Position numbers and translations under genes: made by a program. A stretch of DNA of 11,341 nt from DATMXS01 sp050260275. Lineage in GTDB: Bacteria > Acidobacteriota > Terriglobia > Bryobacterales > Bryobacteraceae. The notes under the pieces were generated by a model that saw only the letters and a program-made list of their open reading frames with translations, was not told the DNA's origin and made no database searches. Below, piece by piece: positions 6,307 through 11,341 of this stretch (its first letter is position 1; every line of letters begins with the position of its first letter). The stretch is from contig JBLNBX010000168.1 in NCBI GenBank assembly GCA_050260275.1, positions 1-11,341 on the forward strand. The letters are read 5' to 3'.

Positions 6307-6771
6307 ATGGCCGACACGCAGGAACGGCGCGAGGGCCGGCCGCCTCGCGAGCCCCGCGAAGGCAGGGAGGGGCGCGAGCACCGCGGCCCGCGCGAAGGCG
6401 GCTCCCGCGGCGAGCGCCGCCCCGAAGGACCGCCCGAGATAGACCTCGACAAGCTCATTGCCGACCCGCTGTACCTGGATAACCAGGCGCACGGCGTTGT
6501 CAGCCGCATGCGCGACACGGACTCGGGCACCAAGAGCCAGCTTCGCCGGTTCTACAACGCCGTCCGCCGCGCCTGCCTCGCCCCGGAAGGCGAGCGCCAG
6601 CATCAGTTTGTGATGCTTCGCGCGCGCCTGGCTTACACCATCGCGCGGCACCAGCTTCGCAGCCTCGACGCGCTCGAGAAGCTGCTGTTGCAGGTTACGC
6701 GCAAGAATGACGCACGCGGCTACGAGCGGTTTCGCGACCTGTTCGAAGCCATAGTCGCTTACAGCGAGTAA
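6307..6771 (+). CDS. csm2: Type III-A small subunit Csm2 (Cas11) with basic N-terminal extension
   Basis: Csm2 forms the inner, mostly helical filament of the Csm complex and lies along the crRNA-target duplex next to Csm3. Residues from about 45 carry the family core: TKSQLRRFYNAVRRA (75-89), FVMLRARLAYTIARH (101-115) and a C-terminal helical segment ending in RFRDLFEAIVAYSE. Residues 5-42 form a low-complexity stretch of Arg, Glu, Gly and Pro with repeated REG/REP units (REPREGREGREHRGPREGG), which makes the protein longer (154 residues) than usual Csm2. That arm is probably disordered and could contact RNA or other subunits, which is inference. The gene starts 4 bases after csm1 stops and is followed 6 bases later by csm3. 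The assignment is supported by both the core motif and its position. Confidence 0.88.
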   Translation: MADTQERREGRPPREPREGREGREHRGPREGGSRGERRPEGPPEIDLDKLIADPLYLDNQAHGVVSRMRDTDSGTKSQLRRFYNAVRRACLAPEGERQHQFVMLRARLAYTIARHQLRSLDALEKLLLQVTRKNDARGYERFRDLFEAIVAYSE

Positions 6772-6777
6772 ACGCCC

Positions 6778-7608
6778 ATGAGCGCGCACACTGCTGACAC
6801 CGAATTGAAGTTCATCGGGAAGCTCATCCTCGACGGTGAGCTGATTTGCGAAACCGGCCTGCACATCGGCGCGGGCAAGGGCTCGCTCGAGATAGGGGGC
6901 GCCGACAACCCCGTTATCAAGGACGCTTTCGGACGGCCCTACGTCCCGGGAAGCTCTCTGCGCGGCAAGCTGCGCTCGCTGCTCGAGCAGGCTACCGGGC
7001 TGGCCGTTCCCGGCGAGATGGTCTACCTGTCCCGCCGCAAAGGGCAGGAGGTAAGGTTGCACCAGAGCGACCGTCCCGACGACGAGATTTGCCTGCTTTT
7101 CGGACGCAATCCGGGGCGCATGGAAAGGGTCGGATCCGGCGAGCCGCTTGAGGCGCACAACGCGACTCCCGCGCGGCTGACAGCCTACGACGCCCCGCTC
7201 ATTCCGGAGAGCATCACGCCGCAAATGCGCGAGAACCTCGACGACGAGCTGACCGAGGTAAAGAGCGAGAACGCGATTGACCGCATCACGTCGCAGGCCA
7301 ATCCGCGCACGCTCGAGCGCGTTCCCGCGGGCGCGCGCTTCCGCGTGCGGTTCGTCCTGGACATACTTTGCGAGGAGGATAAGGACCTGATCGGACCTTT
7401 CCTCCAATCGCTCATCCTGCTCGAGGACGACGCGCTGGGCGGCGGAGGCTCTCGCGGCAGCGGCCGCGTGCGCTTCGCCAACATGCGGGTAGCCTGGCGC
7501 AACCGGGACTACTACGCGGGCCAAGGCGACGAGGCCGAGCTTCTGGCCGGGGCCGATGCCGCCGCACTACGCACCGCCGGGCCGGACCTGCGCGCCCGAC
7601 TCACCTAG
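6778..7608 (+). CDS. csm3: Type III-A backbone RNase subunit Csm3 (Cas7)
   Basis: Csm3 forms the helical backbone along the crRNA spacer and cuts bound target RNA at 6-base intervals. This 276-residue RAMP protein shows ICETGLHIGAG (23-33), then IGGADNPVIKDAFGRPYVPG (39-58) and SSLRGKLRSLLE (59-70). Asp43 aligns by motif with the catalytic Asp33 of Streptococcus thermophilus Csm3 (IGAIDSPVI), so target RNA cleavage should be retained. The conserved EVKSENAIDRITSQANPRTL (160-179) and the C-terminal glycine-rich loop LGGGGSRGSGRVRF (220-233) complete the family signature. An insertion after residue 75 (VYLSRRKGQEVRLHQ) and an Ala-rich tail of about 30 residues make it somewhat longer than the streptococcal protein. 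No clear Shine-Dalgarno site precedes the ATG, so coupling to csm2 is likely. Confidence 0.95.
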   Translation: MSAHTADTELKFIGKLILDGELICETGLHIGAGKGSLEIGGADNPVIKDAFGRPYVPGSSLRGKLRSLLEQATGLAVPGEMVYLSRRKGQEVRLHQSDRPDDEICLLFGRNPGRMERVGSGEPLEAHNATPARLTAYDAPLIPESITPQMRENLDDELTEVKSENAIDRITSQANPRTLERVPAGARFRVRFVLDILCEEDKDLIGPFLQSLILLEDDALGGGGSRGSGRVRFANMRVAWRNRDYYAGQGDEAELLAGADAAALRTAGPDLRARLT

Positions 7609-7611
7609 ACG

Positions 7612-8688
7612 ATGACGCCGGCGTTTGTGGTTCGCTTCCGTCCCCTCGGGCCGTGGCGCATCGGAGCCGATACCGGCGCGCGCGACCGCGCCGGGAGTCT
7701 GCTCCACAGCGACTCGCTGTACTCGGCGCTCTGCCAGGCGATGCTGCGGTTGGGACGCCTCGAGGAGTGGCTGGACGCCACCGCGCGCAGCGCCGGCGGG
7801 CCGCGCGTGGCTGTCAGCTCCTGCTTCCCATACATGGGCGACGTACAGTTCGTCGCGCCGCCCCGGAACCTGTGGCCCCCGCCGCCGTCGCCGCGCATCC
7901 GTTGGGCTAACGCCAGATTCGTCCCGCTCGAGGTGGTGCGCGATCTGGCCGGCGAGCAGACTCTGACGGAAAAGGCTTGGTACGTGGATGGACCGAGCTC
8001 GTGCCTCCTTCCCGAATCGGCGAAGCTGTGCTCCGGTCCGTTCCGGCCCGTTACGCGTTCGCACGCTGCGGTGGATCGGCTGAAGCCGGGCGCTATCGAG
8101 GTTCACCGCACCGCGTGCATCGAGTTCGCCGAATCGGCCGGAGTGTGGGCCGTGGCCGCTTTTGCTGATGAGTCCGCCCGCGACGAGTGGGCCGCGACGC
8201 TCAAAGGCGCTTTCAGACTGCTCGCCGATACCGGCGTGGGCGGCAGGCGCTCGCTGGGGTGGGGACGTTCTGACGCGCCCGAGTTTGTCGATGGCAGCCT
8301 GCCGGAACTGCTGTTGCCGGAGGCGGCTCAGCACGCGCCCGCTGCCTCGCCCATAGGCGAGGAGGCCCAACCGGCGCCCGCGGAGACCGTCTACTGGATG
8401 CTCTCGCTGTTCAGCCCGGCGGCGGATGACAACATCGACTGGCGCCGCGGCAGCTACACCCTGCGCGAGCGCGGCGGGCGCATCGAATCGCCGGCCGGCT
8501 CGGGAGCGGAGAAGAAGCTGGTGCGGATGGTGGAAGAGGGTTCGGTACTGGTGGCCGCCTCCGCGCCGCGCGGCGCGGCTCCGGACGTCGCTCCCGATGG
8601 ATTCCCTCACCCTGTTTACCGGGCCGGTTTCGCCGTCTCAATTCCTATTCCGCTCCGCGGCCCGGAGCGGACGACAAGCGCGCTATGA
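7612..8688 (+). CDS. csm4: Type III-A Csm4 (Cas5-like RAMP)
   Basis: Csm4 caps the 5' end of the complex, binds the crRNA 5' tag and docks Cas10. This 358-residue RAMP protein shows SLLHSDSLYSALCQAML (29-45), the LHSDTLxSALC signature of Csm4, and the glycine-rich loop LLADTGVGGRRSLGWGR (203-219). Between them lies TRSHAAVDRLKPGAIEVHRT (148-167), which resembles the family's R-x-x-x-D-R-x-x-G segment. The C-terminal PVYRAGFAVSIPI fits the last strand. Position three bases after csm3 and overlapping csm5 by ATGA supports the call. A Pro-rich loop (WPPPPSP, 88-94) and an Ala/Pro/Glu-rich linker near 235-260 look disordered. No ribosome site is evident, so translation is probably coupled to csm3. 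Confidence 0.92.
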   Translation: MTPAFVVRFRPLGPWRIGADTGARDRAGSLLHSDSLYSALCQAMLRLGRLEEWLDATARSAGGPRVAVSSCFPYMGDVQFVAPPRNLWPPPPSPRIRWANARFVPLEVVRDLAGEQTLTEKAWYVDGPSSCLLPESAKLCSGPFRPVTRSHAAVDRLKPGAIEVHRTACIEFAESAGVWAVAAFADESARDEWAATLKGAFRLLADTGVGGRRSLGWGRSDAPEFVDGSLPELLLPEAAQHAPAASPIGEEAQPAPAETVYWMLSLFSPAADDNIDWRRGSYTLRERGGRIESPAGSGAEKKLVRMVEEGSVLVAASAPRGAAPDVAPDGFPHPVYRAGFAVSIPIPLRGPERTTSAL

Positions 8689-9827
8689 GATTGAGATACC
8701 GCCTCACATGCCTGACTCCCACGCTCACCGGCGACGGGCGCAAGCTGTCTCCCATCGACTACATGGTGTGGCGCGACCAGGTCAATGTGCTCGACCAGAC
8801 GCGCATCCTGAAGCTGCTCGCCAAGGGGCCCCGGCTTGAGGGGTATCTGTCGGAAATCCGCAAGGCGGAGAAGCTCGAGTTCGCCGCATGGGGCGGCTTC
8901 GCGCAAAACTACGCGGACCGCCGCATCCCCTTCGAACACCCTTCACTCTCGAAAGTGTGGTCGCAGGTGCGCGGCGAAACGTTGAGCATCCCGACGTTCG
9001 CAACCGGGACACACGGCCCGTATGTGCCGGGCAGCGCGATCAAGGGAGCGCTGCGCACCGGCATGCTGTTTGCGCGGTGGAGCGACTCTCCCCCCAAGGC
9101 TGATTTTCAGCGCGAACGGCTTCCGCGGCGTCCGGGTGAAGCTTCGGAGGAGCAGGCGCTCGGCCCCGCGGGCACGAGTTACATGCGCGCGCTGAAGATA
9201 GCCGATTCCGCGCCTGCCCCGGCAAACGCGATGCGCGTCTACATGCTGCGCACGTCCACCCTGGTTCCGCGCGGGCAGGGCCGCTTCGACCTCGGCTGGA
9301 AGCAGGCGCCGCGCGCCACGGTGGCGCGGGCGGACGACGCCACGCCCACGTTCGCCGAAATGGCCGCGCCGGGGACGGTTTTCGAGGGAACGCTTCAGGA
9401 AAACCAGTACCTTGTGCAACCGGAGATCGCCCGCCTGATGCGCTGGCGCGGCACCGTGAACGCCGCGCGCGTTTTCGATGCGGCAAACGCATATGCCGAA
9501 AAGCTGCTCGCCATTCAGAAGCAGTACGCCGAGCGGGCGGGGCTGGAGGCGGTCCTCCGGAGCCTCGAAGCGGTTGAGGCGCGTCTGGCGGAGGTGCGCG
9601 GAAACGGCGCCGTGCTTGCGATCGGCTGGGGCTCGGGCTTCCTGTCGAAAACCGGCTGGCTCGATACGGACAGCGATGGGTTCCGCAATTTCCTGCGGCA
9701 GATTCCGCTCTACGCCCGGGCCATCGAATCCGGCCTGCCGTTCCCGAAAACCCGGCGCATCGTTTTCATGAACGGCGAGCCCGCAGCGCTTCCCGGTTGG
9801 GTGACGCTCGAGGTCAGCCCACAGTAA
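8685..9827 (+). CDS. csm5: Type III-A Csm5 (Cas7-like RAMP)
   Basis: Csm5 caps the 3' end of the crRNA in the Csm complex and, in studied systems, recruits host nucleases for crRNA 3' trimming. This 380-residue protein shows LTCLTPTLTGDGRKLSPIDY (7-26), matching the Csm5 LTPVHIGDG-type opening, then GPYVPGSAIKGALRTGML (111-128), AIGWGSGFLSKTGWL (312-326), and FPKTRRIVFMNGEPAALPGW (353-372), which is the normal C-terminal signature. A charged helical segment around 262-305 (AEKLLAIQKQYAERAGLEAV and following) lies between the RAMP parts. The ATG overlaps the csm4 stop. It is the last csm gene; nothing else is co-directional before the opposite-strand tRNA. No catalytic role is expected. Confidence 0.92.
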   Translation: MRLRYRLTCLTPTLTGDGRKLSPIDYMVWRDQVNVLDQTRILKLLAKGPRLEGYLSEIRKAEKLEFAAWGGFAQNYADRRIPFEHPSLSKVWSQVRGETLSIPTFATGTHGPYVPGSAIKGALRTGMLFARWSDSPPKADFQRERLPRRPGEASEEQALGPAGTSYMRALKIADSAPAPANAMRVYMLRTSTLVPRGQGRFDLGWKQAPRATVARADDATPTFAEMAAPGTVFEGTLQENQYLVQPEIARLMRWRGTVNAARVFDAANAYAEKLLAIQKQYAERAGLEAVLRSLEAVEARLAEVRGNGAVLAIGWGSGFLSKTGWLDTDSDGFRNFLRQIPLYARAIESGLPFPKTRRIVFMNGEPAALPGWVTLEVSPQ

Positions 9828-9906
9828 TCGCCCGGCTCGGCGCGCGGGTGCTGCGCGGTTATTCGCGTGGCTGAGGCGGAATCCGTTCCGGTCATCAGAG
9901 GCGGGG

Positions 9907-9983
9907 TGGTGGGCGGTCGCAGGCTCGAACTGCGGACCTCCTGCTTGTAAGGCAGGCGCTCTGACCGACTGAGCTAACCGCCC
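9907..9983 (-). tRNA. tRNA-Val (anticodon UAC)
   Basis: On the minus strand the acceptor arm GGGCGGT (9983-9977) pairs fully with ACCGCCC (9917-9911), followed by discriminator A and an encoded CCA (9909-9907). The D arm is GCTC...GAGC, the anticodon arm CCTGC-CTTACAA-GCAGG gives anticodon TAC (UAC), and the T arm is CGCAG-TTCGAGC-CTGCG. All stems are perfect, so it should be functional and read GUA/GUG valine codons. Its 3' end faces the csm operon, which ends 79 bases away. Confidence 0.96.
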
Positions 9984-9992
9984 GGCCAATCC

Positions 9993-9998
9993 ATTGTA
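9993..9998 (-). promoter_or_regulatory. Possible -10 element for tRNA-Val
   Basis: TACAAT on the minus strand lies 9 bases before the first tRNA base and matches five of six consensus positions. No good -35 hexamer is visible at the usual distance, so this is tentative. Confidence 0.33.
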
Positions 9999-10167
9999 CT
10001 TCCCAACCAGTAGCCTGCGCCGTTGCCGCCCGGAAACGGCCCGCGTACATTGGCGCAAACGGGAGTGAGCTTCACCAGCCTCACGGTGGGCGATGGGAGT
10101 GAAACACCTTGGGACAGGCGCCATCCTGCTGTGCGCGCTCGCGCTCGCCGCGCTGATCAGAAAGGAT

Positions 10168-10183
10168 GGGGATACGAATCCCC
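10168..10183 (-). terminator. Hairpin just after the small membrane protein gene
   Basis: GGGGAT-TCGT-ATCCCC is a perfect 6-bp stem with a 4-base loop on the minus strand, beginning 11 bases after that gene's stop codon. It is followed by ATCCTTTCTG, only a weak T-rich run. It may act as a terminator. A GCCCG/CGGGC stem immediately before it overlaps the stop codon. Confidence 0.35.
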
Positions 10184-10194
10184 CGCCCGTGAGA

Positions 10195-10479
10195 CTAGCG
10201 GGCCGGCGAACCGCCGCGGCCCACCTTCCGCGCGCGCCAGAACGACTGAATCGCGAAGGCCAACATCGCCAATATGAAGGCGAAAGTCAGCGTGACCTCG
10301 AAAATGCTCTGGGCGTCGCCGTCGAACTCACGTACGCTGCGTATACCGCGGGGCGCGGCAATTAGCGCGAAAACCGCAAATGTGAACCCGATCACCTGGT
10401 TCCAGAGCACCTGGAGGGGCTTGATCACCGCGGGTAAAACGTGATGCAGGAACTCGCGGCAGCGCGATATCGACAGCAT
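10195..10479 (-). CDS. Small two-helix membrane protein, unknown function
   Basis: I do not recognise the family with certainty. The 94-residue product has two hydrophobic segments, one at about 26-43 (VLWNQVIGFTFAVFALIAAP) and one at about 64-80 (VTLTFAFILAMLAFAIQSFW). They are joined by a charged loop (RGIRSVREFDGDAQ) and flanked by a basic C-terminus (RARKVGRGG), so it is probably an inner-membrane protein. I chose ATG 10479 because upstream in-frame sequence (to 10575) looks non-protein-like and overlaps promoter-like elements of the opposite strand. An AT-rich TATATT lies 6 bases before this ATG, suggesting a near-leaderless transcript. It is divergent from the next gene. Confidence 0.6.
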   Translation of the reverse strand: MLSISRCREFLHHVLPAVIKPLQVLWNQVIGFTFAVFALIAAPRGIRSVREFDGDAQSIFEVTLTFAFILAMLAFAIQSFWRARKVGRGGSPAR

Positions 10480-10552
10480 AAGCGGAATATATATCGTAAC
10501 GCGTGAAGCCGAACGGACGCATCCGCCGGATTGACCGATGAGAGTATCGGGC

Positions 10553-10581
10553 TTGTAAACGCCGCGCCGGTTCACTACAAT
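10553..10581 (+). promoter_or_regulatory. Candidate promoter for the small conserved gene
   Basis: TTGTAA (10553-10558), 17 bases, TACAAT (10576-10581) form a plausible sigma-70 type promoter. Initiation near 10588 would give a leader of about 130 bases containing a strong hairpin. A second arrangement, TTGACC 10531-10536 with TGTAAA 10554-10559, overlaps it. Confidence 0.4.
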
Positions 10582-10595
10582 CGGTGCGATCGTAA

Positions 10596-10628
10596 GCCGG
10601 GGGACGGCGTTGTACCGCTGCCCCCGGC
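10596..10628 (+). other. Strong leader hairpin
   Basis: GCCGGGGG (10596-10603) pairs perfectly with CCCCCGGC (10621-10628), and CGG (10605-10607) with CCG (10615-10617) inside. It begins about 8 bases after the predicted transcription start. No T run follows, so it is more likely a structured or stabilising 5' leader, or part of a small RNA, than a terminator. I could not match it to a known riboswitch. Confidence 0.45.
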
Positions 10629-10698
10629 GACGCTCGATTGCCTGTAACGGCTACGTGTGTTGAGGCATCCCCATGATAGGGTGATATCCTGGAGATGG

Positions 10699-10710
10699 CC
10701 CGTAAGGGGG
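10699..10710 (+). promoter_or_regulatory. Ribosome binding site in a small hairpin
   Basis: AAGGGGG (10704-10710) lies 7 bases before GTG 10718 and decides that start. CCC (10699-10701) can pair with GGG (10706-10708) across a GTAA (GNRA-type) loop, partly masking the site. The stem is only three pairs, so any control would be mild. Confidence 0.4.
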
Positions 10711-10717
10711 CACACCG

Positions 10718-11041
10718 GTGGATGAAAAGCTAAAAGTCCTCATGCAGGAACTGGGCAATGCGATCAACGAGTCGCTCTCTGACTCGGACAGGATTGCCAC
10801 GGCCATAGGCGAGATCCGCCGCGCCGGCTACGACGTGTTCCTCGTGCTCGAAGCAACAATCGGGTTCAACAAGCGTGACGAGGAGAACGGAGTGGCTCAG
10901 GAACCGGAGCCGAACGCGGGCAGGCGGGCTTCGCGCGACCGGGATGAGGAGAAGCCGCGGAGCCGGACCCTGAAGTGGACCTTGCAGGACCAGAAGTTCC
11001 TCAAAGCGCTCAAGATCGCCATCGACGAGGAGCCCCGCTAG
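10718..11041 (+). CDS. Small conserved hypothetical protein
   Basis: This 107-residue soluble protein has an N-terminal helical and alpha/beta segment (ELGNAINESLSDSDRIATAI, then GEIRRAGYDVFLVLEATIGF, residues 11-50). A charged, disordered linker follows (52-85), then a C-terminal helix (TLQDQKFLKALKIAIDEE, 88-105). I associate the N-terminal block with uncharacterised acidobacterial proteins, but cannot name a family or function. The start is GTG 10718 because a strong ribosome site precedes it by 7 bases; ATG 10722 is out of frame. It has its own candidate promoter and a structured leader. The TAG stop overlaps the opposing glycosyltransferase stop. Confidence 0.78.
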   Translation: MDEKLKVLMQELGNAINESLSDSDRIATAIGEIRRAGYDVFLVLEATIGFNKRDEENGVAQEPEPNAGRRASRDRDEEKPRSRTLKWTLQDQKFLKALKIAIDEEPR

Positions 11042-11341
11042 AGGGCTAAGACCTCCTCGTATGCCGCCCAGGTTTCCCGGGCGGCTCGTTCCCAGGTGAA
11101 ACCGGCCGCGCGCGTTCGTCCCATCGCGGCCAGTGTACTCCTGAGATTCGTGTCTTCAGCCAGCCTGACCAGCGCCGCCGAGAGCGCCTGCGTGTCGCCA
11201 GGGTCAACCGCCAGCGCCGCCTCGCCCGCCACCTCGGACAGCGCCGTGCCCGTAGACGTCACCACGGGTACGCCCCAGGCCATAGCCTCGAGCAGCGGGA
11301 TGCCAAACCCTTCCGCGCAGGACGGATACGCAAGTATGGCC
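11038..11341 (-). CDS. GT4-type glycosyltransferase, C-terminal part (runs off the right edge)
   Basis: The last 100 or so residues of a group 1 (GT4, GT-B fold) glycosyltransferase are encoded; the 5' part lies beyond the window. The hallmark nucleotide-sugar binding segment is clear: YPSCAEGFGIPLLEAMAWGV followed by PVVTSTGTALSEVAGEAALA. This contains the EGFGIPLLE motif whose glutamates contact the donor sugar in GT4 enzymes. The rest (VDPGDTQALSAALVRLAEDT and the aromatic GFTWERAARETWAAYEEVL) is the normal C-terminal end. The donor and acceptor cannot be told from this part. Its TAG stop overlaps the opposing gene's stop. An internal ATG at 11283 is within the motif and is not the start. 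Confidence 0.92.
   Translation of the reverse strand, partial: AILAYPSCAEGFGIPLLEAMAWGVPVVTSTGTALSEVAGEAALAVDPGDTQALSAALVRLAEDTNLRSTLAAMGRTRAAGFTWERAARETWAAYEEVLAL

Noticed and set aside
6217..7524. A 435-codon minus-strand open frame opposite csm2 and csm3
   Set aside because: It runs antisense to two genes with clear family motifs and is Ala/Arg/Val-rich with no recognisable domain; long antisense frames are common in GC-rich genes.
7567..8610. A 347-codon minus-strand open frame opposite csm4
   Set aside because: It is antisense to csm4, which has the LHSDSLYSALC and glycine-loop motifs; the antisense translation has none.
8943..10124. A 393-codon minus-strand open frame through csm5 and the tRNA
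   Set aside because: It reads through the tRNA-Val gene and antisense to csm5, shows no domain, and is best explained by GC bias.
10168..10200. tRNA-like fragment with GATTCGTATCC and a CTCAC-containing loop on the minus strand
   Set aside because: The putative T loop is the wrong size, no acceptor or D arm can be built around it, and it is better explained as hairpins at the end of the small membrane protein gene.
10093..10365. A 90-codon plus-strand open frame with a hydrophobic start
   Set aside because: It is antisense to the more convincing two-helix membrane protein, has no ribosome site, and its second half is low-complexity.

Overview
The window is a GC-rich bacterial chromosome segment that carries a compact type III-A CRISPR effector operon (csm1 to csm5) set between housekeeping genes. 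The family mix fits an Acidobacteriota-like host: an ECF sigma / zinc anti-sigma pair, DUF3106 and DUF2934 proteins, and a small conserved protein of a kind I associate with acidobacteria. This assignment is an inference, since no rRNA or phylogenetic marker was compared.

Positions 1-1635 hold the end of an unidentified gene followed by plsY and gpsA, joined by 4-base overlaps (ATGA and GTGA). The two enzymes act on the glycerol-3-phosphate branch of phospholipid synthesis. Positions 1748-3335 form a tight operon of an ECF sigma factor, its predicted membrane zinc-finger anti-sigma factor and a secreted DUF3106 protein. This looks like an envelope-stress type regulatory unit. Next comes lexA (3473-4099), which converges on a minus-strand DUF2934 gene (4121-4462).

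After a 307-base gap, positions 4770-9827 encode csm1/cas10, csm2, csm3, csm4 and csm5 on the plus strand, with gaps of 4, 6 and 3 bases and one ATGA overlap. Together they predict a crRNA-guided Csm complex. Csm3 keeps its RNA-cleaving aspartate and Cas10 keeps its GGDD cyclase motif. Cas10 is only 510 residues: it starts directly at the first Palm domain, lacks the HD nuclease domain and has no zinc-finger cysteines. The window has no CRISPR array, cas6, cas1/cas2, Csm6/Can/Card-type effector or ring nuclease, so crRNAs and any cyclic-oligoadenylate effector must come from elsewhere.

Downstream lie a minus-strand tRNA-Val(UAC) with encoded CCA, a small two-helix membrane protein (minus), a structured intergenic leader, a small conserved hypothetical gene (plus), and the 3' end of a GT4 glycosyltransferase gene (minus) running off the right edge.
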